Positions 1 to 8,147 of a stretch of 64,000 nucleotides of DNA are shown in pieces. Made by a program: the position numbers and the translations under genes. Location of the stretch: NCBI RefSeq assembly GCF_019973375.1, contig NZ_BPTV01000002.1, forward strand, positions 791,228 through 855,227, written 5' to 3'. The stretch comes from Prevotella lacticifex (GTDB lineage Bacteria > Bacteroidota > Bacteroidia > Bacteroidales > Bacteroidaceae). The first letter of the stretch is position 1. Each line of letters opens with the position of its first letter. Under the pieces are notes generated by a model. That model saw only the letters and a list, made by a program, of their open reading frames with translations, ran no database searches and had not been told where the DNA came from.

Positions 1-810
1 GCAGTCGCTGCGTTTCTCCTTTGAACGGCCAAAGGCAGCCTTCTTGCTGCCGGTCTTGCGTCCCTCAAAATAAAAGTTGGTGAGATCGAAGAGCATAATG
101 CGGTTGGTCGGTTTGAAGAGGTCGTCGGTCTTGTGGCAAAGATACTTCTCAAGCTTATCCTTTATGGAATAAAGGTCATCGGCAACTCGATATATCCTCC
201 TTGGAGTTATTTTGGCCATAGGAAGGTCAAGGAGTTCGCACACTGCAGAGTTCTCTTTTATAATGGATATTGACTTTAATTCGGACGGAGTATAGGCCGC
301 CCTCGTAATAAGATGGGCCAAAGTGACCTTCACCTTGTCCTCAGACCATCCCAAAGAACGGAGAAATGTATCCAGACCAAGTTTACGAATCGTTTGCAGG
401 CATAGCCATTCGCAGCCGACTTCCCTTGCGTCTGTATGCCTCATAGTGTCAACATCTATCCGTTTCCTGGCCTTGGACTTGCTTCTCTCGTAGGCGTTGC
501 CCACAATATCAAGTTTTTCCTCCTCGACAAGTCTGGCCCAGTACGCATGCACTCTGTCACGAACCACTTCCGAGTAACCTTGCAGTTTCTCATCCCAAAG
601 TTGGACATCCTTCTGGTGATTGTACAGATACGTCAGTCCACGCGCAACATCTCTTATCTGCTCTGGGGATAGGTCATGTATAAACCCGACATTGAGCAAT
701 ATCAAAGTACATACCCTACCGCTGGCATCGCGATAGGACTCCTTCAGACGGTAATACTTCTCGTCTTTACACGTCTGTGGGTTGTAACGTATTTGGGACG
801 TAAAATTCAT
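1..810 (-). CDS. IS1634-family transposase, C-terminal part beyond window
   Basis: An uninterrupted minus-strand reading frame runs from an ATG at 810-808 (MNFTSQIRYNPQTCKDEKYY) to the window edge, giving 270 codons without a stop. The visible end contains FDLTNFYFEGRKTG, which matches the first catalytic Asp region of IS1634/IS4-superfamily DDE transposases; the second Asp and the Glu lie outside the window. The protein is a cut-and-paste transposase that would act on its own element ends. It differs from the IS1634-type element at 18203-21536 (different N-terminus). A fragment at the right edge (63876-64000) is the kind of C-terminus such a protein would carry. Completeness cannot be judged because the window cuts the gene. 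Confidence 0.8.
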   Translation of the reverse strand, partial: MNFTSQIRYNPQTCKDEKYYRLKESYRDASGRVCTLILLNVGFIHDLSPEQIRDVARGLTYLYNHQKDVQLWDEKLQGYSEVVRDRVHAYWARLVEEEKLDIVGNAYERSKSKARKRIDVDTMRHTDAREVGCEWLCLQTIRKLGLDTFLRSLGWSEDKVKVTLAHLITRAAYTPSELKSISIIKENSAVCELLDLPMAKITPRRIYRVADDLYSIKDKLEKYLCHKTDDLFKPTNRIMLFDLTNFYFEGRKTGSKKAAFGRSKEKRSDC

Positions 811-883
811 GCCGCAAAGATAAGCAATCCCTACGACATTGCTGTGTTCTACATTGCGATTTTGAGCAGTTTGACCACGCAAA

Positions 884-971
884 CCCCTATAAACACTGGA
901 AAAAATTCTGAAAAAAAACATTAGAGCGTCAAACTTGGGTTAATAACACATTGCGGGCAGTGTTTATGGGG
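884..971. repeat. Inverted repeat beside the IS1634-type gene
   Basis: CCCCTATAAACACTG at 884-898 is mirrored by CAGTGTTTATGGGG at 958-971 (one base missing in the right arm), with about 60 bases between. It lies just upstream of the edge transposase and may mark its terminal inverted repeat or a fusion of two element ends. No target duplication could be recognised. Confidence 0.4.
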
Positions 972-1025
972 CACTCATTTTATGGAAAATATTGCATATT
1001 GTTTTGGAAAGTGAAAAAGAATATT

Positions 1026-1033
1026 TATTTTTG
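1026..1033 (+). promoter_or_regulatory. Bacteroidetes -7 element TATTTTTG
   Basis: TATTTTTG matches the TAnnTTTG -7 consensus. It is only 5 bases before the ATG at 1039, so transcription from it would give an almost leaderless small ORF or a roughly 250-base leader for the glycosyltransferase at 1289. Confidence 0.5.
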
Positions 1034-1038
1034 CAAGC

Positions 1039-1227
1039 ATGAAAAGGGTTGTCATCCTTATTGTTATTTTTGTCATGACTACTTTCCAGGCATGTCTTGG
1101 CAAAGAGAAGGCGGCTGATTTATATGGTCGTCTCAACCGTCTGTCTATGGCAAGATGGCAATGGAAAAGAGTCCTGCCGACTGACAGCCAGACCTCACGC
1201 ATAGGCGTTCCGTCTCAGCAATATTGA
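1039..1227 (+). CDS. Small putative lipoprotein, unrecognised
   Basis: This 62-residue ORF begins MKRVVILIVIFVMTTFQACL, a short basic N-terminus, a hydrophobic stretch and a lipobox-like FQAC, so the product would be a lipoprotein exported to the inner or outer membrane. The rest has no family I recognise. The start codon lies within a few bases of the predicted transcription start, which argues for leaderless translation or against the gene being real. It may also be the decayed N-terminus of a longer lipoprotein. It precedes the glycosyltransferase by 61 bases in the same direction. Confidence 0.35.
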   Translation: MKRVVILIVIFVMTTFQACLGKEKAADLYGRLNRLSMARWQWKRVLPTDSQTSRIGVPSQQY

Positions 1228-1288
1228 CAGATGTTCCCCCGCCCCGGACTTTACCGGCATTGGTTCATTCTCAAGCGTAACGAAAAAA

Positions 1289-2395
1289 ATGAAGATACTT
1301 CAAGTAATAACATCTCTACACACCGGCGGGGCCGAGACCCTCGTCGTCAACCTCGTGCCACGGCTGCGCGCCATGGGCAACACCGTCGACGTGTGCTTGT
1401 TCAACGGTGAGGAAACGGCCCTGATGCGGCGGCTGAGGAACGAGAACCCAGGCATACACGTCTGGACTCTCGGTCACGGCTATTACAACCCACTGTATAT
1501 CATTAAGTTGGCACGTATCATGCGCCACTACGATATCGTCCACACCCACAACTCGTCGCCGCAGCTCTTCGTGGCCATCGCCTCGCTGTTCAGCCGCACC
1601 CGTCTCTGCACCACCGAGCACACCACGTCGAACCGCAAACGGCAGTGGAAGTGGTACGCACCGATAGAGAGCTGGATGTACGGCCGTTACGGACATATCA
1701 TCTGTATTTCCAAGATTGCCGAAGAGAAGCTCCGCGAGTATATGGGTGGCGCGTGGACGGACCGGCGGTCGCGCCGTTACTCGAAGATTACGACCGTCAA
1801 CAACGGTGTCGATGTTGAGGCTGTACGCCATGCCACGCCCGACGATGTCCTCCTTCGGGCCAAGGCGGGGCGTACGGCCGTCGTCATGGTGGCGGGATTC
1901 CGTGAGGCCAAGGACCAGGACACCGTTGTCAGGGCGTTGTCGCTCCTCGGTGGCGACGACTTTGAGGTGTGGTTTGCCGGTGTCGGCGTCAGGCAGCCGG
2001 TGGTCAGCGAGATGGCCGTGAGTCTCGGCGTTGCCGACAGGGTGCGATTCCTCGGCATGCGCACCGATGTGCCACGGGTACTGAAAGCCGCCGACATCAT
2101 CGTCATGTCGAGCCACTGGGAGGGTCTCTCGCTGTCGAATATCGAGGGTATGAGTGCCGGCAGGCCGTTCATCGCCTCCGATGTCAATGGTCTCCGTGAG
2201 GTGACGAAAGGCTACGGTCTGCTCTTCCCCGAGGGCGATGCCGCCGCCCTTGCCGCCCTCCTCACCCGTCTGCGCGCCGATGCCGCCTTCTACCAGTCGG
2301 TCGCCGAGAGCTGCTATGGCCGTGCCCGCCAGTACGACATCAAGGACACCGCCGCAAAGTACGATGCCGTCTACCGCGCCCTCATGGAGGAGTAG
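1289..2395 (+). CDS. GT4-family glycosyltransferase
   Basis: The 368-residue protein is a GT-B fold, retaining nucleotide-sugar glycosyltransferase of the GT4 family, expected in the cytoplasm or at the inner membrane in synthesis of surface polysaccharide or glycolipid. The N-terminus MKILQVITSLHTGGAETLVV carries the Gly-rich GGAE loop. The C-terminal donor-binding domain has the E-x7-E region in HWEGLSLSNIEGMSAGRP (about residues 275-292). Length is normal for the family. The ATG at 1289 is preceded by an A-rich stretch rather than a Shine-Dalgarno site, normal for Bacteroidetes. There are no other glycan genes immediately beside it, so acceptor and sugar cannot be inferred. GC-rich codon use matches the 8-12 kb operon. 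Confidence 0.9.
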   Translation: MKILQVITSLHTGGAETLVVNLVPRLRAMGNTVDVCLFNGEETALMRRLRNENPGIHVWTLGHGYYNPLYIIKLARIMRHYDIVHTHNSSPQLFVAIASLFSRTRLCTTEHTTSNRKRQWKWYAPIESWMYGRYGHIICISKIAEEKLREYMGGAWTDRRSRRYSKITTVNNGVDVEAVRHATPDDVLLRAKAGRTAVVMVAGFREAKDQDTVVRALSLLGGDDFEVWFAGVGVRQPVVSEMAVSLGVADRVRFLGMRTDVPRVLKAADIIVMSSHWEGLSLSNIEGMSAGRPFIASDVNGLREVTKGYGLLFPEGDAAALAALLTRLRADAAFYQSVAESCYGRARQYDIKDTAAKYDAVYRALMEE

Positions 2396-3402
2396 CCCAA
2401 TATATAATAAAGTATGTTAGATTGCGGTGCGGGCATCCAGCTGATCACACAGAGCCACGGATATAAAGTGACGGACGTTTGCATGGCGCGGATAGGTGGG
2501 TGCGGAGAACAACCAGCGGGCACGCGGCACAGTGCGTTTGCAGGGGCGGCCTTTATGGCCGTCCGCTTGCCTCGAAGAGGCAAATAAATATGTTTTTATT
2601 CGGTCTGTCGACCGACCGGACGGCCCCTAACCCTACCTATCCGCCCCTGCAAGTGGATCACGTTAACAACATGTTGGTTATCAATGTGTTGCACCTATCC
2701 ACCGTAGGGGCTGGGGTTATCCCAGCCCTACTAACTACAAAGGGTTAATGTTAACAACGCATTGGTTATCAATGTGTTGCACCTATCCACCGTAGGGGCT
2801 GGGTTTATCCCAGCCCTACTAACTGCGAGAAAGAATTAAGGTAGATACTCTGCAGCAATGGATGAAAAATAAAGTAGCTGCCCCGCAGCTGCGAGGATGG
2901 GGATAAACCCCACCCCTGCGCGCGGCAGAGTGATGCAAACGTCTTAGTATCAGCGGTTTGCATGAGATATTGAGCGGGTTAGAGGCCGCCAAGCTATGAA
3001 ATGGCATCTTGTTCCGACAAAAACCGAAAAAACCCTTGCCGTGATGCAAGGGCTTCGCCCTCTGTTTCTTTCTGGTGCCGTCGTGCTTCGAAGCAAGCTT
3101 CGGCCCACCGGCACCAGAAAGAAACAGCCTTCGTTCCTCAGGCTTGCATCACGGCAAGGAAAACCAGGAAAACCGCTGTCGCCGCGGGGATTGCCACACC
3201 TGCATGGAATATACTTGCAGCGCACAGCCACATCATGCTAAATAATCATGCAACACACTGATAATTAACACGTTGCTGCATTCAGCCACCGTAGGGGTGG
3301 GGTTTATCCCCATCCTACCGACAGCGGGCGAGATGCAAAGAGAATACACTGCAGATAGGGTAGGGTTTTTCACCATCCTATTGCCACGTGGATGATTCTT
3401 TC
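2396..3402. repeat. Gene-free block of dispersed hairpin repeats
   Basis: About 1 kb without a credible gene. It holds two near-identical neighbouring copies of a roughly 88-base unit ending in CTGGGTTTATCCCAGCCCTA (about 2690-2735 and 2778-2823), an inverted copy of the same GTTTATCCCC family near 2893-2922, one long-palindrome element (separate entry) and a further GGGGTTTATCCCC hairpin near 3292-3320. A CGGTCTG..CCGGACGG module is at about 2600-2625. The same modules recur in every gene-free block of the window. Confidence 0.8.
3033..3160 (+). repeat. Long nested palindrome, family P1 (copy 1)
   Basis: The outer arms CCTTGCCGTGATGCAAG and CTTGCATCACGGCAAGG are reverse complements, as are the inner arms GTTTCTTTCTGGTGCCG and CGGCACCAGAAAGAAAC; the apex is CTTCGAAGCAAGCTTCGG. 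The RNA or single strand would fold as one hairpin of about 125 bases. Flanks are A-rich (GACAAAAACCGAAAAAACCC before, GGAAAACCAGGAAAACCGCT after), and they are conserved among copies. Confidence 0.85.
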
Positions 3403-4716
3403 GGTTCATCCGACAAATCGTGTGATTTTGTCATTATGCAAATTGAAAAGTCTTAACTTAAAATAGTCAATGTCCCGGTAGCCATAGGCGTTTCTCTTCA
3501 AGACTTTTATTTTATTGTTGATCCCTTCTACTTTTGCATTGCTTGTCCTACATTTGTAATAAGCCAGGATTCCAGTTCTGTAAGCGGCGATGGAATTACC
3601 CAGCTTTTCAAGGGTGGGAACTTTTGATTCCCGAGCCTGTTTTATCCAGTCATCCAGCACAGCTTCTCCTTCTTTATATGAGTCCTGCTTCCATACTTCT
3701 TGCAAGTATTCATTGAGAATGTAGGCTTTGCTCAGAGGTTCGTTCATCTTGATTACGTTATCCAATCTCTTCTTTTCATCCTCTGTAAAAATATCCTTAT
3801 CATGGCGCAACAACAGCCAGCGCGTTCCCTTTATGACTTTTCTTTTTTCTAAGTCCTTCTCTTGATTATAGACCTCTCTTCTGACTTTGTCCAAGGCTTC
3901 GCCTGCCAGTTTCTGCACATGGAAGTGATCGAAAACGTGAATGGCATCAGGTAGGTTTTTCTTAATCGCAGAGATGAACGCAGCGGACATGTCTGAAGAC
4001 ACGGACTCTATCTTCGCGCCGCTTCTCTTCAATTTGGGCCAGAACTTCTTCAAAGAATCGATTCCTTTGCCATCTCCGACATGTATAATGGCACCACTCA
4101 ACATGTCGACCACAATAGTCAGATAGACGTGTCCCTTCCTCAAAGCGAACTCATCAATACCAATGTGCTTGACATCCTTGATATCTATATGAGAAAACTT
4201 ATGATTGAGATAGTTCTTGTGGATATCCTTCACCGTATCCCAACTCAGACCGAGATAGTGGGCTACATCTTTTATCGTCATTCTATGAAGCAGTTCTATC
4301 ACGAGCCTTGCCAAACGATGTGTATAGCGCTGCTTGCCGGTAACGAAATGAAGATCCTCATAGACATCAGCACCACATGTCTTACACTTTAGACGACGCA
4401 CCTTTACATGTAAGATTGATTGCTTGGTACCAATGTTGACACTGCGGATTTTACGAATCTTGAACCCGTTGCGTACGACAACGTGACTATGGCAACATTC
4501 ACATCGAGTTTTTACATCTCTTTTTTGGATATGATGAATAATAGTATTACCTTTGTACTCAGTCTTAGTGCATTCGAAGTCCCTGATTCCGTATGCATAA
4601 TAGATATAGCTGGTGTCCATTTGTCTTGTTTTTTTTAATCACTTACAAAGGTAATGGATTTCCAGCTATTTTCTTTACATCATCCACACTTTATCACACG
4701 ATTTGTCGGATGAACC
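3403..4716 (-). mobile_element. ISL3-family insertion sequence, copy A
   Basis: This 1314-bp element has perfect 24-bp terminal inverted repeats starting GGTTCATCCGACAAATCG (3403-3426 and 4693-4716) and one transposase gene. It appears identical to the copy at 31508-32821. Unlike that copy it has no 8-bp target duplication: the left flank ends ATTCTTTC and the right flank begins GAGATTCG. The flanks also belong to two different repeat modules, which suggests recombination or deletion after insertion. Confidence 0.93.
3406..4620 (-). CDS. ISL3-family transposase
   Basis: A 404-residue DDE transposase. The N-terminal zinc-finger region has Cys pairs in TRCECCHSH (about 38-46) and LKCKTCGADVY (about 78-88). 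A helix-turn-helix-like stretch follows (MTIKDVAHYLGLSWDTVK). The catalytic core begins at HIGIDEFALRKGHVYLTIV (first Asp), then SVSSDMSAAFISAI and VFDHFHVQKLA (second Asp), with the late Glu in TSNAKVEGINNKIKVLKR. This is the full ISL3 layout and length, so the copy is probably active. The stop codon sits inside the left terminal repeat. Confidence 0.93.
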   Translation of the reverse strand: MDTSYIYYAYGIRDFECTKTEYKGNTIIHHIQKRDVKTRCECCHSHVVVRNGFKIRKIRSVNIGTKQSILHVKVRRLKCKTCGADVYEDLHFVTGKQRYTHRLARLVIELLHRMTIKDVAHYLGLSWDTVKDIHKNYLNHKFSHIDIKDVKHIGIDEFALRKGHVYLTIVVDMLSGAIIHVGDGKGIDSLKKFWPKLKRSGAKIESVSSDMSAAFISAIKKNLPDAIHVFDHFHVQKLAGEALDKVRREVYNQEKDLEKRKVIKGTRWLLLRHDKDIFTEDEKKRLDNVIKMNEPLSKAYILNEYLQEVWKQDSYKEGEAVLDDWIKQARESKVPTLEKLGNSIAAYRTGILAYYKCRTSNAKVEGINNKIKVLKRNAYGYRDIDYFKLRLFNLHNDKITRFVG

Positions 4717-4973
4717 GAGATTCGGTCTTCCGACCAACCGGACGTCCACAAGGGCCGCCCCTGCAAGAGGATAGGTGCAGCACCTGTAATGACGACCACG
4801 AAGGCCGCCCTAAAAGGGATCATTAACGCACACCCAATATACAGAACAACGGACATAAACGATGGACGTTTACAGTAGCAGCCCGCAAAGGGACCAATAA
4901 CTCACACCCAATATACAGAACAACGGGAAAGACAATCGCATCGCGATAGCCTGTTTTTATGGTTTTTCTTTGT

Positions 4974-5096
4974 GTCAGCGCCAAGATCCGACGGAGGAGG
5001 ATCTGCCATTCGGGGTACTGAGGGCCGTGAGAGGTCCAGCCTCTCACAAGTCCTCAGTACCCCGAATGGCAAAGGGCGAAAGCCCTTGGCGCTGAC
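4974..5096 (+). repeat. Long nested palindrome, family P2 (copy 1)
   Basis: The outer arms GTCAGCGCCAAG and CTTGGCGCTGAC are complementary; the inner arms include GCCATTCGGGGTACTGAGG with CCTCAGTACCCCGAATGGC, and GAGAGG..CCTCTC near the apex. The stem contents differ entirely from family P1, but the size, nested design and A/T-rich flanks are similar. Confidence 0.85.
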
Positions 5097-5110
5097 AACA
5101 GGGTTTTTCC

Positions 5111-5465
5111 GGTTTTGGTCTACCAATCACTGGCACTGAATGAATTAGGGGCCAATTGCGCTGATACAATGGAGTTCATTGGTTTTGGTCTACCAATCAA
5201 CAGACTGGCACTGAATGAATTAGGGGCCAATTGCGCTGATACAATGGAGTTCATTGGTTTTGGTCTACCAATCACTGGCACTGAATGAATTAGGGGCCAA
5301 CTGCGCTGACACTAAGGGTTTTATTCGTTTTGGTCTATCTATCACTGGCACTGAATGAAATAGGGGGTGATTGCGTTGCCACAAAGGGTTTTATTCGTTT
5401 TGGTCTATCTATCACTGGCACTGAATGAAATAGGAGTTAATTGCGCTGACACAAAGGGTTTCCCC
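5111..5465 (+). repeat. 70-bp tandem array, five units
   Basis: Units start with GTTTTGGTCTAYCWATCA at about 5111, 5181, 5256, 5326 and 5396 (periods 70, 75, 70, 70). The 75-base unit has a CAACAGA insertion. Each unit carries TGGCACTGAATGAA and TTGCGCTGA. The array abuts palindrome P2 and shares its GCGCTGAC..GGTTTT edge, as if the palindrome edge had been iterated. Confidence 0.85.
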
Positions 5466-5525
5466 TCCCCATCGCCCCAATCAAAAATTTCTTTCCCTTT
5501 TCTCATCTAATTCCCTAAAAATCAC

Positions 5526-5533
5526 TACCTTTG
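5526..5533 (+). promoter_or_regulatory. Bacteroidetes -7 element TACCTTTG
   Basis: A perfect TAnnTTTG element 26 bases before the ATG at 5560. It gives the phytase-domain gene its own promoter and a short leader. Confidence 0.75.
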
Positions 5534-5559
5534 CAGCCCAATCTCAATTACGCGAACAC

Positions 5560-6606
5560 ATGACTTTCAGGAACAAGGAATTTATTCTGCCCATATCGGC
5601 AGCGACAATCATTATCATCGGCGTGATGATCTTCAGCTATTTCCACGCACCGGCAGAGAATCAGCCCGACACCGCCAAGCACCCATACATCCTACTCACG
5701 GGATCATCGATGCTCGCCGGCGACGTGTCGGATTATATCTGGGTGAGCGCACAATACAACGCCACAAAGGTGCCGCCGGGGAACTACAGCGGACTCGTCC
5801 GACTCGTAGGAAACAGGTATGCCGTCATCTCCGACTTCGGAACGCCAAAGGGATATTACAATTTCACCATCGAGATAAACAAAAAAGGCGAAATCACCGA
5901 CATACGCAACAACGGATTCCGAAATTTAGGAAAGGATAACGAGGACGAGGAGGCCGTAGCCTTCGACCACAACCGTCATCATATTTATATCGGCAACGAG
6001 GACACGTCGACGATAGAGGAGTTCGACGCCCTCAACGGCCAACGCCTTAACCGCCACGCTATCAGCGAGTTCGTACGACGTGGCATCAGCAACAGAACGA
6101 TAGAGAGCCTCACCTACGACCCCTCGGCCGACTGCCTCTACACCTGCGACGAGGGACCGCTGCGGGGCGACCCCGGACAGATGGTGACGATAGTGAAACT
6201 CTCGCCATCGCTCGACGAACAGGCTTATTATACCTATGTTATGGACGACCCGCTGTCGGAGGTGAAAATCGGCGACAACCACCATGCCTTCGGCGTGGCA
6301 GAGCTTCTGGCCCTCGGCGACGGCACCCTCCTCGTCCTCGAGCGCGAATTCCTCGTGGCACCGGCAGGCATCGGCTCGTGGGTGGTAAACAAAATCTTCA
6401 GGTTCAAACCAGGATCGCAGGACAAGCAGTTCATAACCGGATGGCGCACGCAACTGAACGTCGACGACTTCACCTTAGCCAATTACGAGGGTATGGCCCT
6501 CGGCCCTAAGCTCGACGACGGCCGTCAGGTCGTCATCCTCTGCGCCGACAGCCAGAACCGCTACCACGGACTCCTCCGCGACTGGTTCAGAACTATAATC
6601 ATCTGA
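5560..6606 (+). CDS. Esterase-like phytase-domain protein, membrane anchored
   Basis: The 348-residue protein starts with a basic N-terminus and one hydrophobic segment (about 9-27, ILPISAATIIIIGVMIFSYF), an uncleaved anchor or signal peptide, so the body is periplasmic. The rest resembles the esterase-like activity of phytase family (PF13449), a beta-propeller-like fold: EEAVAFDHNRHHIYIGNEDT, RTIESLTYDPSADCLYTCDE, HAFGVAELLALGDGTLLVLE and the closing NYEGMALGPKLDDGRQVVIL are the recurring EG/E-rich blades of that family. The actual substrate is unknown for most members, and phytase activity should not be assumed. The ATG at 5560 is set by the promoter. The gene stands alone, with repeat DNA on both sides. 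Confidence 0.75.
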   Translation: MTFRNKEFILPISAATIIIIGVMIFSYFHAPAENQPDTAKHPYILLTGSSMLAGDVSDYIWVSAQYNATKVPPGNYSGLVRLVGNRYAVISDFGTPKGYYNFTIEINKKGEITDIRNNGFRNLGKDNEDEEAVAFDHNRHHIYIGNEDTSTIEEFDALNGQRLNRHAISEFVRRGISNRTIESLTYDPSADCLYTCDEGPLRGDPGQMVTIVKLSPSLDEQAYYTYVMDDPLSEVKIGDNHHAFGVAELLALGDGTLLVLEREFLVAPAGIGSWVVNKIFRFKPGSQDKQFITGWRTQLNVDDFTLANYEGMALGPKLDDGRQVVILCADSQNRYHGLLRDWFRTIII

Positions 6607-6619
6607 GCAAAAGGCAGAG

Positions 6620-6955
6620 ATGCACAATCTCTTCTGACAAAAAGGGATGCATACCCTCTTCAGACAAAAAGAATGCGGACTCTCTTCTGACGAAGGGATG
6701 CACAATCTCTTCTGACAAAAAAGGATGCATACCCTCTTCTGACAAAAAGAATGCGGACTCTCTTCTGACAAAAGGATGCACAATCTCTTCTGACAAAAAA
6801 GGATGCATACCCTCTTCTGACAAAAAGAATGCGGACTCTCTTCTGACGAAAGGATGCACAATCTCTTCTGACAAAAAAGGGATGCATACCCTCTTCTGAT
6901 AAAAAGAATGCGGACTCTCTTCTAACGAAGGGATGCACAATCTCTTCTGACAAAA
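6620..6955. repeat. Higher-order tandem repeat (ABC)4-A, about 27-bp monomers
   Basis: Thirteen monomers each contain TCTTCTGACAAAAAG or a close variant. Three monomer types alternate strictly: A begins GATGCACAATC, B begins GATGCATACCC and C begins ATGCGGACTC. They form four ABC triplets of about 80 bp and a final A. The array starts within about 15 bases of the stop codon of the phytase-domain gene. All minus-strand frames are open across it, a by-product of the repeat. It ends in a TCTGACAAAAACC sequence, the flank used by the P1 palindromes. Confidence 0.9.
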
Positions 6956-7757
6956 ACCAAAAAAACCTCTTGCGATTGCAAGTAAAACCAACAAAACCGC
7001 TGATGCCGCAGAATGTCATACACCCATACGATTAAATTGAGTCTATGGCAGTCCGAGCCCACTAACAAGCGGCACAGTGCGGGTAGGTAAGGTTATGGAC
7101 TGTCGGCAAACAACGGATAAACAGCACAGCGCGGTTGCAGGGGCGGCCCTCGTGGCCGTCCGCAAACAACGGACAAGCAGCATAGGGCGATTGCAGGGTG
7201 CGGATAGGTAGGGTTAGGGGCCGTCCGGTCGGTCGTCAGACCGAATCTCTGCAATCAACCACTAAACCCGTTTACTAACGCCTGGCAAATAGACGCATGC
7301 AACACATTGATAATTAGCATGTTGCAGCATTCAACCGCCGTAGGGGTGGGGTTTATCCCCACCCTAGCTGAGGCGGACGAGAATTAAGGTAATTGCCCCG
7401 TAGCTGGTAGGGTGGGGATAAACCCCACCCCTACTTTATGCAACTCATTAGTTATCAGCGGATTGCCAGCGTGACCCATTGGCAGGGCGGATAGCAGAGT
7501 TAGGGGCCGTAGAGGGCAAAGGGCAAGCTGCACAGGGCGGTTGCAGGGTGCGGATAGGTGCAGCACCTGTAATGACGGCCACAAGGGCCGCCCTGCAAAG
7601 GAATCATTAACGCACACCCAATATACAGAACAACGGACATAAACGATGGACGTTTACAGTAGCAGCCCGCAAAGGGATCATTAACTCACACCCGATATAC
7701 AGAATAACGGGAAAGACAATCGCATCGCGATAGCCTGTTTTGATGGTTTTCCTTTGT

Positions 7758-7880
7758 GTCAGCGCCAAGATCCGACGGAGGAGGATCTGCCATTCGGGGG
7801 ACTGATGGCGGTGAGAGGCCCAGCCTCTCACAAGTCCTCAGTACCCCGAATGGCAAAGGGCGAAAGCCCTTGGCGCTGAC
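7758..7880 (+). repeat. Long nested palindrome, family P2 (copy 2)
   Basis: Near-identical to 4974-5096, with the same outer arms GTCAGCGCCAAG and CTTGGCGCTGAC. It is again followed directly by 70-bp tandem units. Confidence 0.85.
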
Positions 7881-7895
7881 GCAAAGGGTTTTTCC

Positions 7896-8105
7896 GGTTT
7901 TGGTCTACCAATCACTGGCACTGAATGAATTAGGGGCCAATTGCGCTGATACAATGGAGTTCATTGGTTTTGGTCTATCAATCAACAGACTGGCACTGAA
8001 TGAATTAGGGGCCAACTGCGCTGACACAAAGGGTTTTCCCGGTTTTGGTCTATCAATCAACAGACTGACACTGGGCCAATTGCGCTGCCACAAAGGCTTT
8101 TATTG
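7896..8105 (+). repeat. 70-bp tandem array, three units
   Basis: Units begin at about 7896, 7966 and 8041 (periods 70 and 75) with GTTTTGGTCTA. The last unit is shortened internally. Confidence 0.8.
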
Positions 8106-8147
8106 TTTTTTTCCTAATTTATAAGTAGCCTCGACACTGCCAATGCG

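Larger units (their letters stand above)
4717..5525. repeat. Gene-free block of repeat modules
   Basis: No credible gene. It begins with a CGGTCTTCCGACC module, has sequence around 4810-4960 that recurs almost unchanged near 7610-7740, then a long palindrome (4974-5096) and a 70-bp tandem array (5111-5465). This whole sequence of modules is repeated at about 7555-8110, so it is a duplicated composite. Confidence 0.8.
6956..8147. repeat. Gene-free block of repeat modules
   Basis: No credible gene. A short hairpin CTTGCGATTGCAAG (about 6968-6981) lies between A-rich flanks like those of family P1, a minimal version of that element. Then come CGGTC/GACCG modules (about 7200-7250), GGGGTTTATCCCC hairpins in both directions (about 7338-7438) and the duplicated composite of palindrome P2 plus 70-bp units. 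Confidence 0.75.

Noticed and set aside
6475..7019. Three overlapping minus-strand ORFs with repeated SEE/RRES words
   Set aside because: All three frames of the same 27-bp array are open and partly overlap the phytase-domain gene; no start or promoter context supports any of them.
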